The position numbers and the translations under genes are program-made. Shown here in pieces: positions 1 through 6,966 of a DNA stretch of 7,686 bases; position 1 is the stretch's first letter; each line of letters opens with the position of its first letter. The notes below the pieces were generated by a model that ran no database searches, had not been told where the DNA came from, and saw nothing but the letters and a program-made list of their open reading frames with translations. Source of the stretch: Acetobacteraceae bacterium (GTDB lineage Bacteria > Pseudomonadota > Alphaproteobacteria > Acetobacterales > Acetobacteraceae). Where the stretch lies: contig CANJSR010000232.1 in assembly GCA_947476855.1 (NCBI GenBank), positions 1-7,686 of the forward strand, read 5' to 3'.

Positions 1-946
1 CCACGGCGGCGAAGGCGAAACCCGCGCTGGCCCAGCAGCGTTCGGCGGCGGTCGGCGCGGCTTCGTCATAGCGGAACGGCATCGCGTGCCGGTGATCGTC
101 CCGCCAGGGCGGGCGGATCAGGACGCGCGGCAGGGTGACACCCAGGAACTCGGTATCCCGCCGCCCCATCAGCCCATTCCACCGGGCGTGGTGGCGATCG
201 CGGAACACGGCTTCCAGATCGGGCAGGCGCTGCAATTCGTCGAACCGGTCCAGGCCCAGCAGGGCCGGCGCGGCGCCGAAGATCATCGGAGAGAAGGCGG
301 CGGCGGCGATCCCGCGCAATTGTTCCAAAACCGACACGTCATCGGCGGGCGTGCCAGGGGTCACGCCATGGCTGATCTCATGATCGACGACCACCAACCC
401 ATACGGCTCCCCGCCGGCTCGGCCGAACTCCTCCTCGTAGATCATGCGGAACAATTCGCTCTGGTCGAACTCGGTGGCGCGGGTGACGTCGCGCGCGATT
501 TCGGGCCAGGAGACGTTCAGCACGCGGAAATGGACATCCCGCCACCGGCCGCGATGCGCAAGCGCGGTCAGCCAGTGCAACGCCCGCCAGCGTGCTTCCA
601 GCCGGCGTGTGCGCGGATGGTGCAGGATGGCGTCGACCTGCGCCGACAGCAGGTCGTCGATGGCCGAGATGTCACGATCGATCGCCCCCCGCAGTTGCGC
701 GGGCGGCGTATCGCCGAACCAGGCGCGCAACGCCTCGGCCGGGTCGGCGGTCAGGAAATCGACAAGGGCGCCGCGCGTCGTCTCGGCGCCGGCACCGAAC
801 AGGCGGCCTTTCAGGACGGCCGCCCGCAAGGTTGCATCCGGCGCACCGGCGCGGGGCCCGGTGGCGCCGGGCCCCATAGCGTCCGGCCCCGTAGCGTCCT
901 GCCGCGTGCCGTCCGGCCGGGTCGTGTCCGGGGCGTCCTGGTCCAC
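1..946 (-). CDS. Second TssC-type sheath large-subunit paralogue (TssC2/ImpD-like), 3' end cut by window edge
   Basis: 315 codons are visible. Homology to the adjacent TssC is clear by eye: ILHHPR at residues 107-112 (TssC IMHHPR), RWRALHWL at 119-126 (TssC SWRGLHYL), ATEFDQSELF at 157-166, FGRAGGEPYG at 174-183, LPRVL at 272-276 and ERCW at 302-305. The copy is divergent: TssC has IGDYEW where this protein has VVDHEI. About 190 C-terminal residues should lie beyond the left edge. I chose the GTG at 944-946, 3 nt after the tssC stop, because the tssB-tssC gap is also 3 nt and codons 1-23 keep coding-like composition (G/C at 21 of 23 third positions). No good Shine-Dalgarno precedes it. An ATG at 875-877 (codon 24) is the alternative. 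Residues 2-36 are a degenerate pentapeptide repeat. Alphaproteobacterial imp clusters carry two TssC-type genes in tandem (TssC41/TssC40, ImpC/ImpD), which fits this position. The role of the second copy (sheath variant or assembly factor) is inferred. Confidence 0.88.
   Translation of the reverse strand, partial: MDQDAPDTTRPDGTRQDATGPDAMGPGATGPRAGAPDATLRAAVLKGRLFGAGAETTRGALVDFLTADPAEALRAWFGDTPPAQLRGAIDRDISAIDDLLSAQVDAILHHPRTRRLEARWRALHWLTALAHRGRWRDVHFRVLNVSWPEIARDVTRATEFDQSELFRMIYEEEFGRAGGEPYGLVVVDHEISHGVTPGTPADDVSVLEQLRGIAAAAFSPMIFGAAPALLGLDRFDELQRLPDLEAVFRDRHHARWNGLMGRRDTEFLGVTLPRVLIRPPWRDDHRHAMPFRYDEAAPTAAERCWASAGFAFAAV
839..943 (-). repeat. Degenerate 15-bp (5-codon) tandem repeat at the 5' end of tssC2
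   Basis: Read on the minus strand in the tssC2 frame, seven units encode DQDAP, DTTRP, DGTRQ, DATGP, DAMGP, GATGP and RAGAP. The fourth and fifth units (about 869-899) are nearly identical at DNA level: GGACGCTACGGGGCC followed by GGACGCTATGGGGCC. The 15-bp period keeps the reading frame, so copy-number change would lengthen or shorten the N-terminus without a frameshift. The product is predicted to be an Asp/Pro/Gly/Thr-rich disordered extension. Confidence 0.7.
853..875 (-). promoter_or_regulatory. Perfect 9-bp GC-only hairpin in early tssC2
   Basis: Arms GGGGCCCGG (853-861) and CCGGGCCCC (867-875) are perfectly complementary around a 5-nt loop. In the tssC2 mRNA the stem begins at the last base of the in-frame ATG (875-877). 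It would bury that codon if it were the start, which favours the upstream GTG. Alternatively it could slow ribosomes and limit TssC2 output relative to TssC. It lies inside the repeat tract and no U-run follows, so an intrinsic terminator is unlikely. Regulatory function is inference. Confidence 0.45.
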
Positions 947-949
947 GCG

Positions 950-2434
950 CTATGACCGGGTCGGGATCTCCGCGACCAAGCGCATGCTGGTCGTCAGCTC
1001 CTCGAACTGCAGCCAGGGACGCAGATGGGCGACGGCGTTGTAGGACCCGGGGGAGCCTGGGATCGGCTGCACCTCGATCCGCGCCTCGCGCAGCGGATAG
1101 CGGGCCTTCATGTCCGCGCCCGCGTTTTCGCTGCCGTTGACGTAGTTGTTGATCCAGCGGTTCAGCCAGCCCTGGCATTCATCCGCTTCCATGAAGCTGC
1201 CGACCTTGTCGCGGGCCATCACCTTCAGGAAGTGGGTGAACCGCCCGGTCGCCATCAGGTACGGCAGGCGGGCGGAAATCTTCGCGTTCTCATTCGCGTC
1301 GGGGCGGTCATAGACCTTGGGCTTGTGCGTGGTCTGGGCCCCGAAGAACACGGCGTAGTCGGTGTTCTTGTAGTGGACCAGCGGCAGGAACCCGAGCTTG
1401 GACAGTTCCGCCTCCCGCCGGTCGGTGATGCCGATCTCGGTCGGGCACTTGCCGTCGACGTCACCGTCATCGGAGAGGAAGGTGTGCAGCGGCAGGTTAT
1501 CGACCCGGCCGCCATTCTCCGCGCCACGGATCGATGTGCAGAAGCCGGTTTCCGCGAAGGAGGCCGTCATGCGCGCGCCCATCACATAGGCGGCGTTCAT
1601 CCAGCAATATTCGTCGTGCCCCATTGGCTTGGCGTTGCCGGCGGCGTCGGCGGGCGCTTCCTCATACCCGAATTCATCAATCGGCTTGGTCGCGGCGCCA
1701 TAGGGCACGCGGGCCAGGACGCGCGGCATGACCAGGGAGACGAAGCGGCTCTCCTCGGTTTCGCGAAAGCTGCGCCACTTGGCATAGTCCATGCCCTGGA
1801 ATGTCATTTCCAGGTCGCGAACCTTGGGCAGCTCGGTCCAGCTCTCGAAGCCGAACATCTTGCAGCCGACGCCGGAGATGAAGGGCGCGAAGGCCGCGGC
1901 CGAGACCTGGGAGATCAGGCGCAAAGTCTCCACGTCTTCCGGATGGCTGGTCCATTCGTAGTCGCCGATCAGCGCGCCGTAGGGTTCGCCGCCCGCCTGG
2001 CCGAATTCGTTTTCGTAGATCGCCTTGAACAGCGTGCTCTGGTCGAACTCGGCCGCGCGCTGCAGGTCGCGGCCCAGATCGCGCTTGGACGCGTTCATCA
2101 TCCGCAGCTTCAGGCTGGCACCGGTTTCGGAGTTCTGCACCAGGTAATGCAGCCCGCGCCAGGAGCCTTCGAGTTGCAGGAAGCGCGGGTGGTGCATGAT
2201 CGCGTTGAGCTGCTCGGACAGCTTGCGATCGATGGCTTCCATCGCGCTCTGGAACGTGCGCGTCAGGTTGCGGTCGAAGGTGATGGTACCGGCCAGCGCC
2301 TGTTCGACCAGGTTCTTCACCAGGTCCTTGGCTTCGTCGGGCGCGGTCTGCCGGGTCGCGGCCAGGACCTGGTCGAGCAGGCCGGCGTCCTCGGTCTCGG
2401 TAACGGTGGTCGGTTGGCGTTGGGAGTCAGACAT
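950..2434 (-). CDS. tssC: T6SS contractile sheath large subunit TssC (VipB/ImpC)
   Basis: A 494-aa protein of the usual TssC length (about 490-500). TssC pairs with TssB to build the cytoplasmic sheath whose contraction drives the Hcp tube out of the cell. Visible family landmarks are HHPRF (81-85), WRGLHYLV (92-99), AEFDQSTLF (128-136), FGQAGGEPYG (144-153) followed by IGDYEW (156-161), DEYCWMNAAYVMGARM in the middle, and FLPLVHYKNTDYAVFFG and NYNAV-type blocks (SYNAVAHLRPW) towards the C-terminus. Residues 19-29, LLDQVLAATRQ, form an amphipathic helix in the place where VipB proteins carry the ClpV-recognition helix. The ATG lies 3 nt after the tssB TGA, with an AAGGA ribosome-binding site inside the end of tssB, so the two genes are translationally coupled. 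It ends in TAG, with the second tssC copy starting 3 nt later in the same frame. Confidence 0.97.
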   Translation of the reverse strand: MSDSQRQPTTVTETEDAGLLDQVLAATRQTAPDEAKDLVKNLVEQALAGTITFDRNLTRTFQSAMEAIDRKLSEQLNAIMHHPRFLQLEGSWRGLHYLVQNSETGASLKLRMMNASKRDLGRDLQRAAEFDQSTLFKAIYENEFGQAGGEPYGALIGDYEWTSHPEDVETLRLISQVSAAAFAPFISGVGCKMFGFESWTELPKVRDLEMTFQGMDYAKWRSFRETEESRFVSLVMPRVLARVPYGAATKPIDEFGYEEAPADAAGNAKPMGHDEYCWMNAAYVMGARMTASFAETGFCTSIRGAENGGRVDNLPLHTFLSDDGDVDGKCPTEIGITDRREAELSKLGFLPLVHYKNTDYAVFFGAQTTHKPKVYDRPDANENAKISARLPYLMATGRFTHFLKVMARDKVGSFMEADECQGWLNRWINNYVNGSENAGADMKARYPLREARIEVQPIPGSPGSYNAVAHLRPWLQFEELTTSMRLVAEIPTRS

Positions 2435-2437
2435 GGC

Positions 2438-2947
2438 TCAATCCTTCTCGCCGAGGCCAAGCTGCGACGACAGCGCCTTGATGCGGCCGTCGTTCTGCAG
2501 GACCTGTTCCAGCAACTCCTCCAACTCTCCGGACCGGTCGGCCTTGACCAGCAGGTCGCGCAGCTTGGCGCGGGTTTCCAACAGGGACTTCAGAGCCGGC
2601 ACCTGTGCGGCGATCTTCGCGGGGTCGAAATCCTCGATCGAGTTGAAGGCGAGATCGACCTTCATTTCGCTGCCGTCAGCGGCCAGTTTGTTTTCGACCG
2701 TCAGCTTCAGGCCAGGGTTCATGCTGGCCATGACCTTGTCGAAATTGTCGCGGTCGATCTGCACGAAGCCCCGGTCCCGCAACGGCTTCAGCGGCTTGGT
2801 CGGATCGCCGGAGAAATCGCCCATCACGCCGACGACGAAGGGCAATTCCTTGACCTGCTGCGCGCCGTTGGTTTCGACCTCGAAGCTGATATGCACGCGC
2901 GGCTTCCGCACGCGGTTCAGTTTTCCGTATACGCTGCTGCCACTCAT
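2438..2947 (-). CDS. tssB: T6SS contractile sheath small subunit TssB (VipA/ImpB)
   Basis: A 169-aa protein, typical for TssB (about 160-180 aa). TssB heterodimerises with TssC to form the contractile sheath. The diagnostic N-terminal block is present: [12 protein letters not shown] (14-25), [14 protein letters not shown] (34-47) and [19 protein letters not shown] (51-69). The central FNSIEDFDP (100-109) and a charged C-terminal helical region ([15 protein letters not shown], about 122-136) are also conserved family features. The ATG at 2945-2947 is preceded by AGAAGG, about 10 nt upstream. The gene follows tssA after a 165-nt gap and is followed by tssC after 3 nt. That spacing allows an internal promoter or a processing site before the sheath genes. 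Only one TssB is visible, although two TssC-type proteins are encoded. Confidence 0.97.
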   Translation of the reverse strand: MSGSSVYGKLNRVRKPRVHISFEVETNGAQQVKELPFVVGVMGDFSGDPTKPLKPLRDRGFVQIDRDNFDKVMASMNPGLKLTVENKLAADGSEMKVDLAFNSIEDFDPAKIAAQVPALKSLLETRAKLRDLLVKADRSGELEELLEQVLQNDGRIKALSSQLGLGEKD

Positions 2948-2963
2948 GGGGACTTCACCTTCT

Positions 2964-2989
2964 GGGTGTGGGCGTTGAGGGTGTGGGCG
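2964..2989. repeat. Perfect 11-bp direct repeat upstream of tssB
   Basis: GGGTGTGGGCG occurs at 2964-2974 and again at 2979-2989, with a 15-bp period. On the coding (minus) strand it reads CGCCCACACCC twice, separated by TCAA, just upstream of the tssB ribosome-binding site. It could be a regulator site or a leader element controlling sheath synthesis. Function is not known. Confidence 0.5.
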
Positions 2990-2991
2990 AT

Positions 2992-3008
2992 CCGCCGCGA
3001 CGCGGCGG
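2992..3008 (-). promoter_or_regulatory. Perfect 7-bp hairpin in the tssA-tssB gap
   Basis: CCGCCGC (2992-2998) and GCGGCGG (3002-3008) form a GC-only stem with a 3-nt loop, between the tssA stop and tssB and directly beside the 11-bp direct repeats. No T-run follows on the minus strand, so it does not look like an intrinsic terminator. An mRNA-stability or processing element that sets sheath levels against TssA is possible. The rest of the 165-nt gap (2948-3112) shows no convincing promoter; a TTGACC on the minus strand (about 3085-3090) has only a weak -10 partner. Confidence 0.4.
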
Positions 3009-3112
3009 CGGCATACGAGCGGCCGTTCGAGATTGGGCGCGGAGGGTACCTGCCATCGAAACTAGCGACGCGGGGCGAGGCGGGTCAATGATTGCCGGTC
3101 CGGCGGCACCGG

Positions 3113-4231
3113 TCATTCGTATTCCTCCGGCGGGGGCTTGATGCCGAGCGCGGTGAGGATGGCGGCGCGGGTGGAATAGTCGGAGACGATGTCGGCGAGC
3201 AGTTCAGGCAGGCCCATGCGGCCCCGGCGCACCGCTTCGGTCAGCGTGTAGGACAGCGGGGACTGGGGTTCATTGCGGCGGAACCAGTCCGCGACCTCAT
3301 CAAGGCGGCGGAGCGCGTCTTCCCGGGTCGCGATGGGTCCGGGGCCTGTGCCGGCCGGGGCCCTTGGCGTGGGGACGGTGGCCGCGGCGGGCTCTGGGGT
3401 TGTTTCATCCGGAACCGGTTCGCCGGCCGGGGCAAGGCGGCGGGCGAAGCCGTCGATGCGTTCCAGCAGGGTTCGCACGTCGGACAGGCTGGGCTTGGCG
3501 GACCCGGCATGCTCGGCCAGCACCGCGTCCATCCCGTTCCAGGTTGCCAGCGCCTCGGCCGCGTCCCGCGCCAGGCCGGCAAGGCCGTCCGGGTCCCCGC
3601 GCGCCATGTCATCCAGTGTCGAGACGCCGCGCGCGCCGGCGGCGATGCGGCTTTCCTTCTGTTCCGGCTCCAGTCGTTCGATCGACACGGCCGCGTCATA
3701 ATCGGCGAGCGTCACGGGCACGCCGTCCGGGCCGTGGAACAAGGGCAGCAGGCGCAAGGGCGGCAGCAGCGTGGCGCGGGCGCCGGATACCAGACCGCTG
3801 AGCGGGCGCAGGCGCAGTTCGGCCGGGTCCTCGTCCGGTTCGTCCTCTCCCACGGCCGGATAGAGCGTGCCCCAGAAGGCCTCGGTCAATCCGCTGACGA
3901 CGGCGGCGCCGGCGCCAAGGCCGCGCAATCCCTCGATCCGGACCAGTGCTTCGATCAGCCAGGCGGCCGCTTCCAGGTCTTTGGAATGATTGGCAATCAG
4001 TTCGATCGCGGCCTCGGCCACCGCGCCCCAGTCGGGGGCTGGGCCCGGGGCTTCGCCGTCCGTCGTCAGGGCGCGCCGTTCGGCGTCGCGGGCATCCTGG
4101 CGCGCGGCGCGCAGACGCTGATAGGGGCTGGCAGTATCAAATTCCTGGCGGGTGTCACGGCCCTGCGGGAGGTCGCCCTCGATCGGCGCCAGCAGCCGGG
4201 GAATTTCGATGACATCGGTGAAATCCGCCAC
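3113..4231 (-). CDS. tssA: T6SS assembly protein TssA (ImpA N-terminal domain family)
   Basis: A 372-aa protein from the chosen GTG. TssA proteins bind baseplate, tube and sheath components and prime coordinated Hcp/TssBC polymerisation. The start resembles the family: residues 12-24 read RLLAPIEGDLPQG, as in the canonical LLxPIxxDxPxG. The ImpA_N core follows: SPYQRLRAARQDARDAERRA (35-54), a W..V...A..L segment, SKDLEAAAWLIEALVRIEGL (83-102) and FWGTLYP (119-125). After a Pro/Ala/Thr-rich linker (about 262-301) comes a short C-terminal domain with WFRRNEPQSPLSYTLTEA, which matches the EPxSPxxyLLxRA signature of TssA proteins with short C-termini. An in-frame ATG at 4274-4276 would add 15 residues, but it lacks a Shine-Dalgarno and lies 26 nt from the clpV start. 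The GTG at 4229-4231 has AAAGGGA about 4 nt upstream. It is the first visible gene of the leftward tss operon. Confidence 0.93.
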   Translation of the reverse strand: MADFTDVIEIPRLLAPIEGDLPQGRDTRQEFDTASPYQRLRAARQDARDAERRALTTDGEAPGPAPDWGAVAEAAIELIANHSKDLEAAAWLIEALVRIEGLRGLGAGAAVVSGLTEAFWGTLYPAVGEDEPDEDPAELRLRPLSGLVSGARATLLPPLRLLPLFHGPDGVPVTLADYDAAVSIERLEPEQKESRIAAGARGVSTLDDMARGDPDGLAGLARDAAEALATWNGMDAVLAEHAGSAKPSLSDVRTLLERIDGFARRLAPAGEPVPDETTPEPAAATVPTPRAPAGTGPGPIATREDALRRLDEVADWFRRNEPQSPLSYTLTEAVRRGRMGLPELLADIVSDYSTRAAILTALGIKPPPEEYE

Positions 4232-4302
4232 ACGTATCCCTTTCGCCGCGCTGGACAATGCCGGTTCGTAACACATAAGCTGGCCAGGAGAGAAGGAAAC
4301 GC
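4232..4302. promoter_or_regulatory. 71-bp divergent intergenic region between tssA and clpV
   Basis: The only space available for promoters driving the two T6SS operons apart. On the plus strand TGGACA (4252-4257), 16 nt, then CATAAG (4274-4279) resembles a sigma-70 promoter (5/6 and 4/6 matches), with transcription expected near 4286. AGGAG (4286-4290) and AAGGA (4293-4297) are the clpV ribosome-binding site candidates; AAGGA has a 5-nt spacing to the ATG. On the minus strand AAAGGGA lies just before the tssA GTG, but I see no good -10/-35 pair. No sigma-54 -24/-12 element was found. Confidence 0.4.
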
Positions 4303-6930
4303 ATGATCTCGCTGGACCTCAAGCGGCTGATGGCCCGACTGAACGACGTCTGTCGCCGCGGGATGGAAACCGCGATCGGCCTGACGCTCGCCCGTACCCA
4401 TTACAATGTCGAGGTGGAGCATCTGCTTTCCGCGCTGCTGGATCGTGGGGAGACCGATCTGGGCCTGATCCTGGATCATTACGAAATCGATCGCGGCCGG
4501 GTCGCCACCGACCTGAACCGCGCGCTGGATCGGATGAAGTCGGGCAACGGACGTACGCCGGCCCTGGCGCCGGAACTGGTGACGTTGTTTCAGCAGGCAT
4601 GGCTGTTTGCGTCGGTTGAAACCAGTGACGCGAAGGTCCGGTCCGGCCATCTGCTGTGGGTGCTGCTCGCCGATCAGTCCCTGGCCCGCACGCTGCATGA
4701 AACTTCCGCGCAGTTCCAGCGCATCACACCCGATGCGCTGAAGAAGGACCTCGCGACGATCACCGCCCGCGGGCCGGAGGCGACCGCCGATCCCGCCCAG
4801 GCGCCGGCGGCCGGTGCCGCACCCGCCGCCCAGCCGGGAAACAGCCCGGCCCTGCAACAATTCACCATCGACCTGACGGCCCGCGCCCGGGCCGGCCAGA
4901 TCGACCCGATCCTGGGCCGCGATCCGGAAATCCGCCAGGCGATCGACATCCTGACCCGCCGCCGCCAGAACAACCCGATCCTGACCGGTGAAGCCGGCGT
5001 CGGCAAAACCGCCGTGGTGGAAGGCCTCGCGCTGCGGATCGCCACCGGCGACGTGCCGCCGGCCCTGCGGGACGTCATCCTTCGCACCCTCGATCTCGGC
5101 CTGTTGCAGGCCGGCGCCGGCGTGCGCGGAGAGTTCGAAAACCGCCTGAAATCCGTGATCGAGGAAGTGAAGGCGAGCCCGATCCCCATCATCCTCTTCA
5201 TCGATGAGGCGCATACGCTCGTCGGTGCCGGCGGACAGGCGGGGCAGAACGACGCGGCCAACCTGCTGAAACCCGCCCTCGCGCGCGGGGAACTGCGGAC
5301 GATCGCCGCCACGACCTGGGCCGAATACAAGAAATACTTCGAGAAGGACGCGGCCCTGACCCGCCGTTTCCAGGTCGTGAAGGTCGAGGAACCGTCGGAA
5401 CCTCTCGCCGTCGCGATGATCCGCGGCCTCGTCTCGACGCTGGAAGCGCATCACGGGGTCCGCATCCTCGATGAAGCGGTGTCCGAGGCGGTGCGCCTCT
5501 CCGCGCGCTACATCCCCGCGCGCCAGTTGCCCGACAAGGCGGTCAGCCTGATCGATACCGCCTGCGCCCGTGTCGGCATGAGCCAGGCGGCCATCCCCGC
5601 CCCGATCGAGGATCGCCGCCGCCGCATCGCTTTGGCGGACACCGAACTCGGCATCCTGGCACGGGAAACCGCCTCGGGTGCCGATCACGCCGAACGGCGC
5701 GCGGTGCTGGAACAGGAACGGGCGACCGCGCAGGAAGAACTCACGGCGCTGGAAGCGCGCTGGGAACGTGAACGCGCTTTGGTCGAGGTGATGCGAGACA
5801 CCCGCGCCGCGATCGAGGACCCGGAGAATGACGGCGACAAGGATGCACTGCGGGAGACACTGACCGCGACCGCCGCCGAACTGCGTGCGTCGCAGGGCGA
5901 GCAGCCGCTGATCTTCCCCGTCGTCGATGGCCAGGCCGTCGCGGAGATCGTGGAGACCTGGACCGGCATCCCCGCCGGCCGGATGCAGTCGAATGAAATC
6001 GCCACGATCCTTAACCTGCAGGACCGTCTCGGTGAACGCATCGTCGGCCAGCCGCATGCGCTGGAAGCCGTCGCTCAGGCGATCCGCACCAACCGCGCCC
6101 GCCTGACCGATCCGCGCAAGCCGATCGGCGTGTTCCTGATGGTCGGCACGTCCGGTGTCGGCAAGACGGAAACCGCCCTGGCGCTGGCCGACCTGATGTA
6201 TGGCGGCGAACAGAACGTTACGGTCATCAACATGACCGAGTTCAAGGAAGAACATAAGGTCAGCCTGCTGATGGGCAGCCCGCCCGGCTATGTCGGTTAC
6301 GGCGAAGGCGGTGTCCTGACGGAAGCCGTGCGCCGGCGGCCCTATTCGGTGATCCTGCTGGATGAGATGGAAAAGGCCCATCCCGGCGTACAGGACGTGT
6401 TCTTCCAGGTCTTCGACAAGGGGAACATGAAGGACGGCGAAGGCCGCGACATCGACTTCAAGAACACCGTCATCATCATGACATCCAACGCCGGCACCGA
6501 CCTGATCGCGAAGCTGTTCGCCGATCCGGAGACCGCGCCGGACGCGGCGGGCCTCGCCGATGCGCTGCGGCCGGAACTGGCGAAATACTTCAAGCCCGCC
6601 TTCCTCGGCCGCGTCTCCCTGGTGCCCTATTTCCCGCTGCCCGACCACGTGATCCGCCAGATCGTGGCCCTTCAGCTCAACCGAATCCGCAACCGGGTGC
6701 GCGACGCCTACCGCGCCAGCTTCGACTGGGACCCGGCGCTGGTCGAACAGATCGCCGCGCGCTGCACCGAAACGTCATCGGGCGCGCGCAATATCGAGAC
6801 CATTCTTTCCCGCACGCTGCTGCCCGAACTCTCGTCCGAGGTTCTTGCCCGCCTCGCCGAGGGGCAAAGCGTGCGGCGTATCACCGTCTCGTGCGGTGAA
6901 GGGGGAGCCTTCGCCTATGCGGTCACCTGA
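4303..6930 (+). CDS. clpV: T6SS AAA+ unfoldase ClpV (TssH)
   Basis: An 875-aa ClpB-type double-ring ATPase that extracts and recycles TssC from contracted sheaths in the cytoplasm. Visible domains are an N-domain (about 1-155, with the Clp_N repeat around GMETAIGLTLARTHYNVEVEHLL), an Ala/Pro-rich linker (about 157-180), and AAA1 with Walker A GEAGVGKT (229-236) and Walker B ILFIDEAH (297-304). A coiled-coil middle domain follows (about 430-535). AAA2 has Walker A GTSGVGKT (615-622), pore loop GYVGY (662-666), Walker B VILLDEMEKAHP (683-694) and sensor-1 TSNAG (727-731). The first pore loop is AGVRGEFE (272-279) where ClpB has a KYRGEFE-type loop, consistent with ClpV rather than a housekeeping ClpB. 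Both ATPase sites look intact. The ATG has good AAGGA spacing. It is the first gene of the rightward operon with hcp, so unfoldase and tube protein are probably co-transcribed. Confidence 0.96.
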   Translation: MISLDLKRLMARLNDVCRRGMETAIGLTLARTHYNVEVEHLLSALLDRGETDLGLILDHYEIDRGRVATDLNRALDRMKSGNGRTPALAPELVTLFQQAWLFASVETSDAKVRSGHLLWVLLADQSLARTLHETSAQFQRITPDALKKDLATITARGPEATADPAQAPAAGAAPAAQPGNSPALQQFTIDLTARARAGQIDPILGRDPEIRQAIDILTRRRQNNPILTGEAGVGKTAVVEGLALRIATGDVPPALRDVILRTLDLGLLQAGAGVRGEFENRLKSVIEEVKASPIPIILFIDEAHTLVGAGGQAGQNDAANLLKPALARGELRTIAATTWAEYKKYFEKDAALTRRFQVVKVEEPSEPLAVAMIRGLVSTLEAHHGVRILDEAVSEAVRLSARYIPARQLPDKAVSLIDTACARVGMSQAAIPAPIEDRRRRIALADTELGILARETASGADHAERRAVLEQERATAQEELTALEARWERERALVEVMRDTRAAIEDPENDGDKDALRETLTATAAELRASQGEQPLIFPVVDGQAVAEIVETWTGIPAGRMQSNEIATILNLQDRLGERIVGQPHALEAVAQAIRTNRARLTDPRKPIGVFLMVGTSGVGKTETALALADLMYGGEQNVTVINMTEFKEEHKVSLLMGSPPGYVGYGEGGVLTEAVRRRPYSVILLDEMEKAHPGVQDVFFQVFDKGNMKDGEGRDIDFKNTVIIMTSNAGTDLIAKLFADPETAPDAAGLADALRPELAKYFKPAFLGRVSLVPYFPLPDHVIRQIVALQLNRIRNRVRDAYRASFDWDPALVEQIAARCTETSSGARNIETILSRTLLPELSSEVLARLAEGQSVRRITVSCGEGGAFAYAVT

Positions 6931-6935
6931 CCGCA
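6918..6935. promoter_or_regulatory. 18-bp palindrome over the clpV stop, upstream of hcp
   Basis: TGCGGTCA (6918-6925), CC, then TGACCGCA (6928-6935) is a perfect 8-bp inverted repeat that includes the clpV TGA. It sits 31 nt before the hcp start. As DNA it resembles a dimeric operator; as RNA it could fold (with a widened loop) into a stabilising or processing hairpin that lets hcp accumulate above clpV. No T-run follows, so a terminator is unlikely. Function is inference. Confidence 0.45.
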
Positions 6936-6966
6936 CCGGAACCGAAACGTAAACGGAGATCAGGAC

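Noticed and set aside
1..946. Second tssC as a decayed pseudogene
   Set aside because: The visible 315 codons are open, keep conserved blocks and show normal third-position G/C bias. Nothing suggests decay within view.
86..1043. Plus-strand open frames over the second tssC gene
   Set aside because: The minus strand here encodes a clear TssC homologue, so these are shadows; their Pro/Arg/Gly-rich ends reflect the 15-bp repeats.
1025..3091. Long open frame on the plus strand opposite tssB/tssC (688 codons)
   Set aside because: It is antisense to two certain T6SS genes. Its composition is an effect of high GC with rare stops, and it shows no recognisable domain.
3096..3113. CCGGT...ACCGG inverted repeat just after the tssA stop as a terminator
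   Set aside because: The stem is only 5 bp with no T-run, and tssB, tssC and tssC2 downstream probably share the transcript, so termination here is not supported.
4066..6648. Long open frame on the minus strand opposite clpV (860 codons)
   Set aside because: The clpV strand has intact AAA+ motifs from end to end; the antisense frame has a skewed His/Arg/Gly-rich composition with no domain, typical of a GC-rich shadow.
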